Shown here: positions 1-8,936 of the stretch, piece after piece
Position numbering within the stretch: position 1 is the first letter of the stretch
How the letters are laid out: each line of letters begins with the position of its first letter
Origin: RDYZ01 sp964518905
GTDB lineage: Bacteria; Cyanobacteriota; Cyanobacteriia; Cyanobacteriales; Geitlerinemataceae
DNA length: 64,000 nucleotides
Direction: 5' to 3'
NCBI GenBank assembly: GCA_964518905.1
Contig: CAZFJL010000013.1
Coordinates: 21,588 to 85,587, forward strand
The notes under the pieces: generated by a model
Database searches by the model: none
The model's input: only the letters and a program-made list of their open reading frames with translations
Told to the model about the DNA's origin: nothing
Made by a program: the position numbers and the translations under genes

Positions 1-1215
1 AAGCTGCACTTCCGATCGCAGTACGTCAAATTGTGTCCCAACCCCGGCACGTTCAAGCGCCTGGGCATCGGCCAAGCTTTGCTCGGAGTTGATGACTGCC
101 GACTCGGCGATCACGACGCTTTGATCGGTGTTTTGAATGTTGTAATAGGCTTCAGAAACGCTCAGTCGGGTGTCTTCGGTTTGGCGTTCGACTTCAAGTT
201 TGAGTAGGCGCAACCGTTCACGGGCAGATTGAATATTGCCGTCGCGACTGCCTGCGGTAAAGATGTTGTAGCGCAGTCGTAGCTCGGTGTTCCAGCTTGT
301 GCTAGTGGGGTCGGTCTGTAGGATGGATCGATCGCCCGTGAGTTCAACTTGTCGCTGAATGCTGATCCGGGCGTTGGCGGAGTCGCTCCAGGTGTAGTTG
401 GAGGTGAGGTCGAGCTGTGGCCAGAGGGCGGCTTCGGCGCTGCGGAGGTTTTCCTGTTGGCGCTGGACGCTGACGATGCTGTTTTGCAGGTCGATATTGT
501 TGCGGAGGGCGAGCGCGATCGCCTGGTCGAGGGTGATCGGCTGGTCACCGATGATGGTGACGTCTTCGGCCAGGGTGGGAAAACGCAGCGGATTAGGGTG
601 GGGATTGAGGTAGCGCGGCGGCGGGGTATTTTCGTTAAATTGCAGCTTGATCTGGCCATCTTGGGCGATCGCGCCGTTTAGCATTTGTGCAAGATCCTGG
701 GTGTTGGTGATGATCGGCGATCGGCGATCGGCGGTCTCCACTTCGCTGGCGGCATCGGACTCGCCGACGACAGTAGCACTCGTCTCCTCTGGGTTCTCGT
801 CACTCAGCCTCGTCGCTTCCACATCAGTTTCGGGTGAACTGTCTAATGCGATTTCAGTTGTGATCTCATTGACGACCTCATTCGCTGCGTCAAGCTCCAG
901 CGTGCGTCCCGATTCAAGCGGATTAAGATTTGGCTCATCCTGCTCGCTGCCAAGATCACCATTAATGACAGCGGTATTGGTCACGGGAACGGTCACCTCG
1001 TCGGAGTCTGGCAATCCAGTCGTTACCGGCGCGTTAATCAGCCCGTCGTTTAGGTCGGCACTATCGGCACTATCGGCGCTGACCTGTGCCACGCGATCGG
1101 CTTGCATGTCGGCCTCGATCGACGCATCGATTTCTGTCCCCGTTGCTCGAACCGAGCCGAACATCAGCAGGATCGTGCTGGTCGTCGCAGCGAGGAGTAA
1201 GTTCAGTCGAGTCAT
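1..1215 (-). CDS. TolC-family outer membrane efflux protein, C-terminal part cut by window edge
   Basis: The reading frame is open from an ATG at 1213-1215 to the window edge (405 codons). It starts with a signal peptide (MTRLNLLLAATTSTILLMFG). An acidic, low-complexity stretch of roughly 140 residues follows. Then comes a typical outer membrane efflux protein start, ITLDQAIALALRNNIDLQ, with long alpha-helical segments (QRQQENLRSAEAALWPQLDL; RLRLLKLEVERQTEDTRLSV). Members of the family form the outer membrane channel of type I secretion and RND/MFS efflux systems. The acidic stretch between signal peptide and barrel/helix domain is a common feature of cyanobacterial members. The C-terminal part lies outside the window, so completeness cannot be judged. 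Substrate is unknown. Confidence 0.85.
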   Translation of the reverse strand, partial: MTRLNLLLAATTSTILLMFGSVRATGTEIDASIEADMQADRVAQVSADSADSADLNDGLINAPVTTGLPDSDEVTVPVTNTAVINGDLGSEQDEPNLNPLESGRTLELDAANEVVNEITTEIALDSSPETDVEATRLSDENPEETSATVVGESDAASEVETADRRSPIITNTQDLAQMLNGAIAQDGQIKLQFNENTPPPRYLNPHPNPLRFPTLAEDVTIIGDQPITLDQAIALALRNNIDLQNSIVSVQRQQENLRSAEAALWPQLDLTSNYTWSDSANARISIQRQVELTGDRSILQTDPTSTSWNTELRLRYNIFTAGSRDGNIQSARERLRLLKLEVERQTEDTRLSVSEAYYNIQNTDQSVVIAESAVINSEQSLADAQALERAGVGTQFDVLRSEVQL

Positions 1216-1637
1216 ACGATTTAGTTCGAGCCGGTGTGGACGAATCCGAGGTACGGGTTAACAGAATTTTAAGGGGCAGACGATATTAGTCGCCTTCATT
1301 GTCGGAGGTGCTTCGAGTCGAGCCGTTGAGCGACGCTGAGATCGCTGAGATCGAAAAGCGACCGTATAAAAACCCCCTAGCACCATAGCAAGTTTGTCGA
1401 GTTTTTTACTCTAATTTTTCCGCTGGAGCGCTGGGATGCTGGGGCGATCGCGGGGCAAATCGACCTGTCGCAATCCATTGACGTTAACAGTCAAGAACGA
1501 CGGCTTTCGGGATCGAAGACTTTTCGTAGTGGTAAAAAGTTGCATTAAGGCTCATCAATGAAACCCATGACTCGCTGATGGCTTAGAGGCCCGACCGACC
1601 GCATCGTGTGGCCTTAATCGAGGTCTGCCCGCTGCGA
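1216..1637. other. intergenic region, no gene seen
   Basis: These 420 bases lie between the divergent-side start of the TolC-like gene and the 3' end of surE. I see no convincing coding frame, RNA or repeat copy. It presumably carries the promoter of the TolC-like gene. Confidence 0.5.
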
Positions 1638-2327
1638 CTAAACCGCCACGCGCACGATCGCGATTTTGCCTGCGAAACAGGCCGCCACATCCGTTCCCGG
1701 CAAAGCTTCACGGCTTTGATAATCCCCCTGATAGAGATAGCCCTCGGGCGTTTGCTGATAGTTAATCGGTAGCGGCGATGTACTCGCCTTGCAGACCACC
1801 AGATCCGGTTCCTCCACCTCATCGGCCAAATGCGGTAAATTCACGTTCCAAAACGTGCCACGATCGCAACCCCAATCGAATAAATGACCCAAGACGCGCA
1901 TTGTTAATTGCGTCGATCGCTCCCAATCTAGCGGTTTGTAGCGATCGCGATACTGCGAGATCGCAATCCCCGGAATGCCATGCATTGCGCCCTCACGCAC
2001 AGCGGCCAGCGTCCCGGAAATATACGCATCAACCCCCATATTTCCCCCCGCGTTAATGCCCGACAGAATCCAGCAAGGGTGCGGACAGAGCTGATGCAGC
2101 GCTAGACGGATACAGTCGGCGGGCGTGCCGGAAATGGCGTAGTGACTGGCGTCGCGTGGGTCAACGGCGATCGGGCGATCGACGGTGACTTGGTGGCCGC
2201 AGCCGGAATATTGCCGATCGGGAGCAACGACAATTTGGGAAGATTTCCCGAGGTGATCGAGAGCAGAAGCGAGAGCCGCAATTCCGGGGGCATCGATGCC
2301 ATCGTCGTTGGACAGAAGATAGGTCAT
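1638..2327 (-). CDS. surE: 5'/3'-nucleotidase SurE
   Basis: The 229-residue protein opens with the SurE signature LLSNDDGIDAPGI, whose adjacent aspartates bind the catalytic metal. It continues with VVAPDRQYSGCGHQVT, the family NDD/N/S metal-site region SGINAGGNMG, and YISGTLAAVREGAMHGIPGI. SurE proteins are metal-dependent phosphatases that dephosphorylate nucleoside 5'- or 3'-monophosphates and are linked to stress survival. Length is slightly below the common 250 residues but all motifs are present. It is transcribed alone on the minus strand. Confidence 0.95.
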   Translation of the reverse strand: MTYLLSNDDGIDAPGIAALASALDHLGKSSQIVVAPDRQYSGCGHQVTVDRPIAVDPRDASHYAISGTPADCIRLALHQLCPHPCWILSGINAGGNMGVDAYISGTLAAVREGAMHGIPGIAISQYRDRYKPLDWERSTQLTMRVLGHLFDWGCDRGTFWNVNLPHLADEVEEPDLVVCKASTSPLPINYQQTPEGYLYQGDYQSREALPGTDVAACFAGKIAIVRVAV

Positions 2328-2361
2328 GGGGAGGCGCTGTTGGCGAGCAAGACTAAACTTA

Positions 2362-2464
2362 GCAGGACTTACATAGAACTCCGACGTCTGAACCCACCGT
2401 TGCTGTTCCAGATCTCAGGACAGCGCAAGGTCAGGACGTTTAACCTATCCTGCGTCAGTCCTGC
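2362..2464. repeat. Family G intergenic element, full-length copy
   Basis: About 100 bp bounded by GCAGGACT at 2362-2369 and AGTCCTGC at 2457-2464. The interior (CCGTTGCTGTTCCAGATCTC) matches the element at 28186-28275 with mismatches. The right end is also seen at 63830-63868. It lies between surE and the flippase-like gene. Confidence 0.6.
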
Positions 2465-2564
2465 GGCAATTCCGACTCTTTCATCGCAGGTTGAAGCATC
2501 GGTATCGGTTGAGATTCGTCGGTTAATTACGTCTACTTGATCTTCTTGATCTTCCCTAGCCCCT

Positions 2565-3539
2565 ATGAAACGACTGATTTCCGCGATCGTGAGCCTCGGG
2601 ATTCTGATCGCGATTTACACCAAAATCGACTTCGCTGGACTCGTGATGGTGTTTCGCGACTGTGATCGGCTGTGGATGGCTATCTCCCTCGGGATGGTCG
2701 TACCGTTGACCCTGGCGACAAGCTGGCGGCTCCAGCAGCTCATGCCCGAGACGGGGCGAATCGGGTTTGGGATGGCCAATAAGCTGACCCTGGCGGCGAG
2801 CGTCCTGAATATGATTCTGCCGTCGAAGATGGGCGATATCGCCAAGGCGTACTTCATTCGCGATCGGGGCTATCTCAGCGGGTCGCTGTCGCTGTCGCTG
2901 GTGGTGTTTGAAAAAGCCTGTGATCTCCTGTCGTTGCTGCTGTGGTGCGCCTTTGGGCTGCTGCTCTACCCGAATAAAGACGCGCTGTTTTGGCTGATGG
3001 CGGTGGGGATTGTCGGCGGTTTGGTTGGCGGGACGGCGATTTTAGCGTCGAGTCGGATCGCGAATCTGGCGTTTCGGATCGGGCGACGGGTTGCACCGGG
3101 CGGAGCAAACGGCAAAGTAGGGCAAAAGCTCGATCGCCTGCACGCCTCCTGGCGCGAGATGCAAACGTATTTTTGGCGCGATCGTCAGCAACTGGCCGTG
3201 ATTACGCTCACCTCGATCGGCATTTGGCTGCTCCACCTGCTGCAAATCTGGTTTTTCATTTTTGCGCTCAAGGCCAGCGTGCCGTTTATCGCCAACCTCG
3301 CCCTGTCGCCGCTCTCGATTTTGGCCGGTCTACTGCCCCTCACCTTTGCCGGAGTCGGCACGCGCGATGCCGCCTTGATCGTCTTCTATCAACCGTATTT
3401 CAACGCGCAAACCGGCGCGGCGCTGGGTTTGCTCTGCACGTCGCGCTATCTGTTACCCGCGATCGGTGGTCTGCCGTTTTTCGGGCAGTTTCTCAGTCGG
3501 GCGCGATCGGAAAAAGCGGCCAAAACGGCGGGGCAGTAG
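2565..3539 (+). CDS. flippase-like membrane protein (LPG synthase TM-domain family)
   Basis: This 324-residue protein has about seven or eight hydrophobic segments. It begins MKRLISAIVSLGILIAIY and contains SWRLQQLMP, ILPSKMGDIAKAYFIRD and PLTFAGVGTRDAALIVFY. This is the pattern of the UPF0104/lysylphosphatidylglycerol-synthase transmembrane family. The polar GxGxRD-like loop near residue 265 and the PSKMGDIAKA loop near residue 85 are characteristic. Stand-alone members lack the C-terminal synthase domain and are thought to move lipids or lipid-linked sugars across the inner membrane. Substrate is not predictable from this sequence. Confidence 0.8.
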   Translation: MKRLISAIVSLGILIAIYTKIDFAGLVMVFRDCDRLWMAISLGMVVPLTLATSWRLQQLMPETGRIGFGMANKLTLAASVLNMILPSKMGDIAKAYFIRDRGYLSGSLSLSLVVFEKACDLLSLLLWCAFGLLLYPNKDALFWLMAVGIVGGLVGGTAILASSRIANLAFRIGRRVAPGGANGKVGQKLDRLHASWREMQTYFWRDRQQLAVITLTSIGIWLLHLLQIWFFIFALKASVPFIANLALSPLSILAGLLPLTFAGVGTRDAALIVFYQPYFNAQTGAALGLLCTSRYLLPAIGGLPFFGQFLSRARSEKAAKTAGQ

Positions 3540-3702
3540 GACAGCCAGGACTTCTAACCGTCGATTGGGACAAACGCAGAATCAGGTCAGCGTAAGAACA
3601 CTTAATAGCGAGACCCCGGAATTATTTTGTATGGTGATCTTACGGGATCGTCATCGGCGACCCCGTAACCTTGAGCGATGAGTCACCCAAGGTGATGCTG
3701 CT

Positions 3703-5019
3703 ATGGAGACCAAAACGATGAATATTTTGCAACGCTGGCTTGCAAAGATTTCGCCACGTTACCGCAGACGATCGCCCCTTTGGATTGCCCTCAGCGTCAC
3801 CGTTTCGATCCTGATCGCGGTGGTGGTACGTGCCCAACAGCCGGTGGAGTTGACGATGCTGATGCACGTCCCCGAAGCGACGCAGTGGAGCGCGATCGTC
3901 GATCGGTTCGAGGCCGAAAACTCCGACATTCGCCTCAACGTCATCGAAGGCCCCAGCGCCACCAATTTAATCGAAGACCTCCACACCTCCGCCTTCATCC
4001 TGGGCGACTCTCCCTACGATCTGATCTATCTCGACATCGCCTGGGTTCCCAAATTTGCCGCAGCGGGCTGGCTCACCGATCTAACTCAGTTCATCTCCGA
4101 AGACGAGCTGGCGAAATATCTCCCCGGCGATGTCGAAGGCGGGCGCTACCAAGGCGGACTCTACCGGCTGCCCTTTCGCACCGATATGGGGATGCTCTAC
4201 TACCGCAAAGATTTGCTCGAAGCCGCCGGTCTAAAACCGCCCCAAACCTTTGCCGATTTGATGGAAAGCTCCAAGCAGCTCCAGGCGAGCGGTGTCGTGG
4301 ATTGGGGCTACCTGTGGCAGGGCAAGCAGTATGAAGGTCTGGCGGCGATGTTTGTGGAAGTGTTGGAAGGCTTTGGCGGGTTTTGGGTGAATCCGGAGAC
4401 CCAGGCGGTGGGGCTTGATCAACCAGAGGCGATCGCGGCGGTCAACTTCTTGCAGCGTGCGATCGCTGAGGGCATTTCACCACCGGGAACAACGACCTAT
4501 ACCGAAACCGAAACCCTACGCTTTTTCCGCAATGGAGACAGCGCTTTTCTACGCAATTGGCCGTACGTTTGGAGTGAAGTGAATAAGCCCGATTCGCTGA
4601 TTAAAGGAAAAGTTGGAATGATGCCAATGGTACACGAACCCAATCAGTCGAGTGGAGCTTGTCAGGGAGGCTGGGGTTTAGGGATGAACCGGTTTACCAA
4701 ACATCCTCAAGCGGCGTGGCGAGCCTTGGAATTCTTCGGTAGTGCTGAGGTTCAGAAACAATTTATTTTGCAAAATAGCTATATTTCCAGTGTACGATCG
4801 CTCGCCGATGATCCCGAAGTTACAAACGAATTTTCCCAGTATAAAACCCTCGTGGACATCCTCGAAACTAGTCCAGTTTTGCGACCTTCTGTACCGCAAT
4901 ATGCGCAAGTCTCCGATATTTTGCAGCGTTACTTAACGGCAGCATTTACCGAGTCAATGACACCGGAGAAAGCGATGCAGGCGGCGGCTCGCGAAACACG
5001 ATCGCTGCTCGATCGCTAG
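3703..5019 (+). CDS. ABC transporter sugar/compatible-solute binding protein
   Basis: The 438-residue protein has a hydrophobic export segment near residues 25-43 ending ..VVVRAQQ. It then has an extracellular solute-binding family 1 fold (TMLMHVPEATQWSAIVDRFE; YDLIYLDIAWVPKFAAAGWL; LPFRTDMGMLYYRKDLL; GWGLGMNRFTKHPQAAWRA). I see no lipobox cysteine, so it is either soluble or N-terminally anchored. ATG 3718 is an alternative start, since GGAG lies just upstream of it. It is the first gene of a binding protein-permease-permease-ATPase set at 3703-8294. The same architecture imports trehalose, sucrose or glucosylglycerol in cyanobacteria (GgtBCDA type), but the substrate here is inferred only. 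Confidence 0.85.
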   Translation: METKTMNILQRWLAKISPRYRRRSPLWIALSVTVSILIAVVVRAQQPVELTMLMHVPEATQWSAIVDRFEAENSDIRLNVIEGPSATNLIEDLHTSAFILGDSPYDLIYLDIAWVPKFAAAGWLTDLTQFISEDELAKYLPGDVEGGRYQGGLYRLPFRTDMGMLYYRKDLLEAAGLKPPQTFADLMESSKQLQASGVVDWGYLWQGKQYEGLAAMFVEVLEGFGGFWVNPETQAVGLDQPEAIAAVNFLQRAIAEGISPPGTTTYTETETLRFFRNGDSAFLRNWPYVWSEVNKPDSLIKGKVGMMPMVHEPNQSSGACQGGWGLGMNRFTKHPQAAWRALEFFGSAEVQKQFILQNSYISSVRSLADDPEVTNEFSQYKTLVDILETSPVLRPSVPQYAQVSDILQRYLTAAFTESMTPEKAMQAAARETRSLLDR

Positions 5020-5041
5020 AGGTACTTGTTAACGTGGCCTC

Positions 5042-5074
5042 AGACCTTTGAGGTTTTGAAAACTTCAAAGGTCT
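5042..5074 (-). repeat. Family D hairpin repeat, copy 1
   Basis: A 33-bp hairpin with arms AGACCTTTGA and TCAAAGGTCT, between the binding-protein and first permease genes. Its right flank, reverse-complemented, matches the conserved left flank of copies 2 and 3 (ATGGATCGCAGG.AGCGAGACC), so this copy is in minus orientation. Confidence 0.85.
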
Positions 5075-5111
5075 CGCTTCCTGCGATCCATCCATTCCCT
5101 TAAAAGAAATC

Positions 5112-6017
5112 ATGGAACATCGATCATTTGATAATCACGATCGCCGTATTGCCATCTTTTTTCTCGCGCCTGCATTACTGCTGCTGCTCGGTGTCTATGG
5201 CTACCCGATCGCTCGCTCCTTCGCGATGAGCTTCTTCGCGGAAAATCTCGGCACGCAGCTACAGCCCGTCTTTCACGGCCTCGGTAACTATGGCCGTATG
5301 GTGGGGGACGGGCGATTTTGGCAGAGTTTGGGCAATACGACGGTATTTACGCTGGCGTCGGTTGTGATTGAGCTGGCGCTGGGTCTGGCGATCGCGATGG
5401 TGCTCAATCGAGCCTTTGTCGGTCGCGGTTTGGTGCGGACGATCGCGATTTTGCCCTGGGCCTTACCCACTGCTGTGATGGCCGTGGGTTGGGGCTGGAT
5501 TTTCAATGATCAATACGGTGTTGTGAATGATATTTTGCAACGATTACATCTGATTAATAGTGGGATTAACTGGCTTGGAAATCCGACGCTAGCGATGGTT
5601 TCGCTGGTGACTGCGGATGTGTGGAAAACAACGTCATTCGTCAGTATTCTGCTACTCGCAGGCTTGCAATCAATCCCTAACGATCTTTACGAAGCTCATG
5701 CAATGGACGGGGCGACTCCTTGGCAAAGCTTCACGCAAATCACCCTGCCGCTACTCGTACCGCAGATCGCGATCGCGGTACTATTTCGCTTTGCCCAATC
5801 CTTTGGTGTGTTTGACTTAGTTCAGGTGATGACGGGTGGGGGGCCTGCGGGATCAACCGAAATGGTATCGCTTTATATCTATTCTACGGTGATGCGATAT
5901 CTCGATTTTGGCTATGGTGCTGCGTTAACGGTTGTAACGTTTGTGTTGCTCATCGCGGTAGTTTTATTGGTAGCGTGGCTTCTCCAAAAACGCGGTATTG
6001 ACTTAGTCAACCGCTAA
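5112..6017 (+). CDS. ABC transporter permease, MalF-like
   Basis: The 301-residue inner-membrane protein has six predicted transmembrane helices. Its binding-protein-dependent transport loop is EAHAMDGATPWQSFTQITLP, the EAA motif that contacts the ATPase. The N-terminus RRIAIFFLAPALLLLLGVYG and the element PWALPTAVMAVGWGWIFND are typical of the MalF/UgpA branch of carbohydrate permeases. It should pair with the MalG-like protein downstream. It lies 92 bases after the binding-protein gene, with a family D hairpin in the gap. Confidence 0.92.
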   Translation: MEHRSFDNHDRRIAIFFLAPALLLLLGVYGYPIARSFAMSFFAENLGTQLQPVFHGLGNYGRMVGDGRFWQSLGNTTVFTLASVVIELALGLAIAMVLNRAFVGRGLVRTIAILPWALPTAVMAVGWGWIFNDQYGVVNDILQRLHLINSGINWLGNPTLAMVSLVTADVWKTTSFVSILLLAGLQSIPNDLYEAHAMDGATPWQSFTQITLPLLVPQIAIAVLFRFAQSFGVFDLVQVMTGGGPAGSTEMVSLYIYSTVMRYLDFGYGAALTVVTFVLLIAVVLLVAWLLQKRGIDLVNR

Positions 6018-6083
6018 CGAAAGCTTATTGGTTTATAAGTGGTAAGTAGTCCAAGTTAAAAAATAGATGGATCGCGGGTAACG

Positions 6084-6116
6084 AGACCTTTGAGGTTTCT
6101 AAAATCTCAAAGGTCT
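6084..6116 (+). repeat. Family D hairpin repeat, copy 2
   Basis: Another 33-bp hairpin with the same 10-base arms as copy 1, preceded by ATGGATCGCGGGTAACG. It lies between the two permease genes of the ABC operon, so it would be transcribed within the message and could act as an mRNA processing or attenuation hairpin. Confidence 0.85.
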
Positions 6117-6211
6117 GAAGTCACTATTGATTAGCTTGATCTACATCAACTGTATAAACGTATAAGTTTTCAAATATCGATATAGTGAATGACTCAAATT
6201 ATTTAAATAAT

Positions 6212-7066
6212 ATGACCGATCAATCTTCACTTTCTACCCCCGCTTGGCAGCGAGTTGCATTCGGTTTGGCGATCGCCGCCCTGCTCGTCTTTTGCCTAGC
6301 GCCGATTCTCTGGCAATTCCTCACCTCAGTAAAAGTCAATGCCGACATTGAAACCACCCCGAATATTTATCTCCCTAGTCGCTACACCCTAAGCCATTAC
6401 GCCGAACTGTTCGCACGGCGACCATTTTGGAATTACTTGTTTAATAGTGGCTTCGTTTCGATCGCCTCAACGCTGCTATGTTTGGCGATCGGAACCCCTG
6501 CCGCCTATAGCCTGACGCGCCAGCCCGTCCCTGGTAAAAACTTCATTTTGGGCGTGATTTTAATCGTGACCCTTTTTCCCTATATCTTGCTATTTCTCGG
6601 TCTCTTAGAAATCGCGCGGGTTTTCGGTTTGGGGAATAATTACCTGGCGCTGATTGTGCCTTACACCGCGATTAATCTACCGCTGACGATTTTGGTGATG
6701 CGTAGCTTTTTCCAACAATTACCGCAAGATTTAGAAGACGCCGCCAAAATTGACGGCTATAGTACCGGGCAAATGCTGTTACAAATATTGCTGCCTTTAA
6801 CGCTTCCGGCTTTGGTGACTACCGGCATTTTGACGTTTATTTTTGCCTGGAATGAATTTCTCTTTGCGCTGACGTTTATGACCGAAGAAGCGATGAAAAC
6901 GATACCGGTGGCGACGGCGCAACTCAGCGGTGCAAGCCAGTTTGAGACGCCCTACGGCCCGATCGCGGCGGCCACTGTGGTCGGGACGATTCCACTGGTG
7001 GTATTGGTGCTATTTTTCCAGCGCAAAATTGTCCAGGGTCTGACGGCGGGCGCGGTCAAGGGATGA
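6212..7066 (+). CDS. ABC transporter permease, MalG-like
   Basis: This is the second permease of the importer. It has six hydrophobic segments and the EAA loop DLEDAAKIDGYSTGQMLLQI, followed by FIFAWNEFLFALTFM, a MalG/UgpE signature. The frame also has a GTG at 6185, nine codons upstream. I prefer ATG 6212 (284 residues), because the resulting N-terminus (MTDQSSLSTPAWQRVAFG) matches the usual short cytoplasmic tail. Neither start has a strong ribosome binding site. Confidence 0.9.
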   Translation: MTDQSSLSTPAWQRVAFGLAIAALLVFCLAPILWQFLTSVKVNADIETTPNIYLPSRYTLSHYAELFARRPFWNYLFNSGFVSIASTLLCLAIGTPAAYSLTRQPVPGKNFILGVILIVTLFPYILLFLGLLEIARVFGLGNNYLALIVPYTAINLPLTILVMRSFFQQLPQDLEDAAKIDGYSTGQMLLQILLPLTLPALVTTGILTFIFAWNEFLFALTFMTEEAMKTIPVATAQLSGASQFETPYGPIAAATVVGTIPLVVLVLFFQRKIVQGLTAGAVKG

Positions 7067-7110
7067 CCTCTGCGCGATTGATCATCAAGCGAAATTGAGC
7101 GCTACTGATC

Positions 7111-7160
7111 GCGTAACACAACCATCCTGGTTGTAGACAAGCTGGAAGCTTGTGTTACGC
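7111..7160 (+). repeat. Family E element, copy 1 (50 bp, perfect 10-bp terminal inverted repeats)
   Basis: GCGTAACACA at 7111-7120 is the exact reverse complement of TGTGTTACGC at 7151-7160. Two smaller hairpins lie inside: AACCATCCTGGTTG, and ACAAGCTGGAAGCTTGT. It sits between the MalG-like and ATPase genes. A second copy in opposite orientation is at 9901-9950. Confidence 0.9.
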
Positions 7161-7220
7161 GGGTCATGGCTTCTCGCTGTTTTGAGCTACTTATTCATTT
7201 AAAGATTAATTCGATTTATT

Positions 7221-8294
7221 ATGGCTGTCCTCGAACTTAAAAACCTGAATAAAACCTATTCACCGACCTCGATTCCGGTTAAGGATCTGAGCTTGACGGT
7301 GCGCGATGATGAATTTTTAACGCTGTTGGGGCCGTCCGGCTGCGGGAAATCCACGACGCTGCGGGCGATCGCAGGGTTGGATCAGCCGACGCGCGGCCAG
7401 GTTTTGGTTGATGGGCGCGATGTCACGCGGATGCGTCCGGGCGATCGCGATATGGCGATGGTGTTTCAAAGTTACGCGCTCTATCCGCACATGAATGCCG
7501 AGGCGAACATCGCTGCGAGTTTGCGGCTAAAGAAAATCGATGAACGCGAAATCAGTGAACGGGTTCGTGCGGTCAGTGCCAAGCTCGGGCTGGATGATCT
7601 GCTCGATCGCAAACCCGGTCAGCTTTCCGGCGGTCAGCGGCAGCGCGTCGCCCTAGCGCGGGCATTGGTGCGACAACCGGCGGTGTTTCTGCTCGATGAG
7701 CCGCTGAGTAATCTCGATGCGCTGCTGCGTGAACAGGTGCGAGCTGAGTTAAAGCAAATCTTCGAGGGGCAGGCGGCTCCGGTGGTTTACGTCACCCACG
7801 ATCAAACCGAAGCGATGACCCTCTCGACGAAAGTGGCGGTGTTATGCGATGGCACAATTCAGCAACTCGCAGCGCCGGAGGTGATTTATAACCGTCCCGC
7901 CAATCAGTTTGTGGCCGGGTTTGTTGGCAGTCCGCAAATGAATTTGATGACGCTGATCTGTGATGGCCGTTACGCTCGCTTGGGTGAGTTTCAGGTGCGG
8001 TTACCGGAGACGATCGCCGTGCCGCCGAAAACGATCGTCCTGGGCATCCGTCCGGAACATGTCACGATCGCCCAAACGGATCAGCCCGTCACCGTGCGCG
8101 GCGATCTCTTCCTGAGCGAGCATCTCGGCATGGGTCACCTGCTGAGTGTGGCGATCCCGCGTGGCGATCGCGAGCCGCTCCACCTTCGCGCTCTCGTCCC
8201 CCAGGGAACGGCATGGCGTCGCGGCGAGCTCGATCTATTCCTACCGGACGATCAGCTCCATTGGTTCGACAGCGTCACCGGCGATCGGCTGTAG
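7221..8294 (+). CDS. ABC transporter ATP-binding protein, MalK/UgpC/GgtA-like
   Basis: The 357-residue ATPase has Walker A GPSGCGKST, the Q-loop in MAMVFQSYALYPHM, signature LSGGQRQRVALARAL, Walker B VFLLDEPLSNLD and the H-loop VYVTHDQTEAMT. It also has a C-terminal regulatory TOBE/OB region (GIRPEHV near residue 275) typical of the carbohydrate-import CUT1 ATPases. It completes the importer begun at 3703. The 154-base gap before it contains a family E repeat, so expression could be partly separate from the permeases. Confidence 0.93.
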   Translation: MAVLELKNLNKTYSPTSIPVKDLSLTVRDDEFLTLLGPSGCGKSTTLRAIAGLDQPTRGQVLVDGRDVTRMRPGDRDMAMVFQSYALYPHMNAEANIAASLRLKKIDEREISERVRAVSAKLGLDDLLDRKPGQLSGGQRQRVALARALVRQPAVFLLDEPLSNLDALLREQVRAELKQIFEGQAAPVVYVTHDQTEAMTLSTKVAVLCDGTIQQLAAPEVIYNRPANQFVAGFVGSPQMNLMTLICDGRYARLGEFQVRLPETIAVPPKTIVLGIRPEHVTIAQTDQPVTVRGDLFLSEHLGMGHLLSVAIPRGDREPLHLRALVPQGTAWRRGELDLFLPDDQLHWFDSVTGDRL

Positions 8295-8354
8295 AAAAAA
8301 CACTGTAGAAAAAAACAGGCCATCCCTCAGAATTCTGTCATTCGCTTGAACGGC

Positions 8355-8394
8355 AAAAACGGACGAGATCGCTAAGTAGATCTCGTCCGTTTTT
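8355..8394. terminator. bidirectional Rho-independent terminator
   Basis: A perfect 16-bp stem (AAAAACGGACGAGATC at 8355-8370 with its complement at 8379-8394) has a short loop and T5 on both strands. It lies between the convergent ABC ATPase and rpsF genes and should terminate both. Confidence 0.92.
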
Positions 8395-8452
8395 ATGGTT
8401 CGTGTCAGCCTAGCTTGCGATCGCAGAGCTAGACGCACTAAACAATCAGAAA

Positions 8453-8800
8453 TTACGCCTCTTCCGTCGCGACTTCCGTCGTGACGGTGGGGGCGGTCAC
8501 TTCCGCGATCGGCTGGCGCAGCGTCAGATAGCGGAGGACATTCTCCGAAATCTTCATGTTGCGCTCCATCACGGCGATCGCCGCACCGGGCGCTTGGTAG
8601 TTCATTTGGATATAGACCCCGTCACGCTGCTTACGGATCTCGTAAGCCATGCGACGCTTGCCACGGTGTTGGATATCGAGATCGGTTGCACCTTGTTCGA
8701 CCAGAAGTTCGCGATATTTCTCAACTTCAGCATCCGTGCGTTCTTCACCCAGGTCGGGGCGCAGGATGTACATGGTTTCGTACTCTAACGGTTTCGGCAT
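8453..8800 (-). CDS. rpsF: 30S ribosomal protein S6
   Basis: The 115-residue protein has the S6 pattern: LEYETMYILRPDLGEER near the N-terminus, then KRRMAYEIRKQRDGVYIQMN and FEI-like MKISENVLRYLTLR. S6 binds 16S rRNA with S18 on the platform of the small subunit. It carries a short acidic/Thr-Val-rich C-terminal tail (TEVATEEA). The gene is monocistronic here and not linked to rpsR or ssb, as is common in cyanobacteria. It shares a bidirectional terminator with the ABC operon. Confidence 0.97.
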   Translation of the reverse strand: MPKPLEYETMYILRPDLGEERTDAEVEKYRELLVEQGATDLDIQHRGKRRMAYEIRKQRDGVYIQMNYQAPGAAIAVMERNMKISENVLRYLTLRQPIAEVTAPTVTTEVATEEA

Positions 8801-8936
8801 TGGTTTCGGAAAAATTCCTTATGGACGTTTGGCACTCGTCGCGGCTTGATTTTGACGTCAAAATTGCGATTGAGGCAAGGACAAAGTAGTGTACCGCGTT
8901 CGTTTACCTTCTGACTAGAGATAAAGGTGAGATCTA

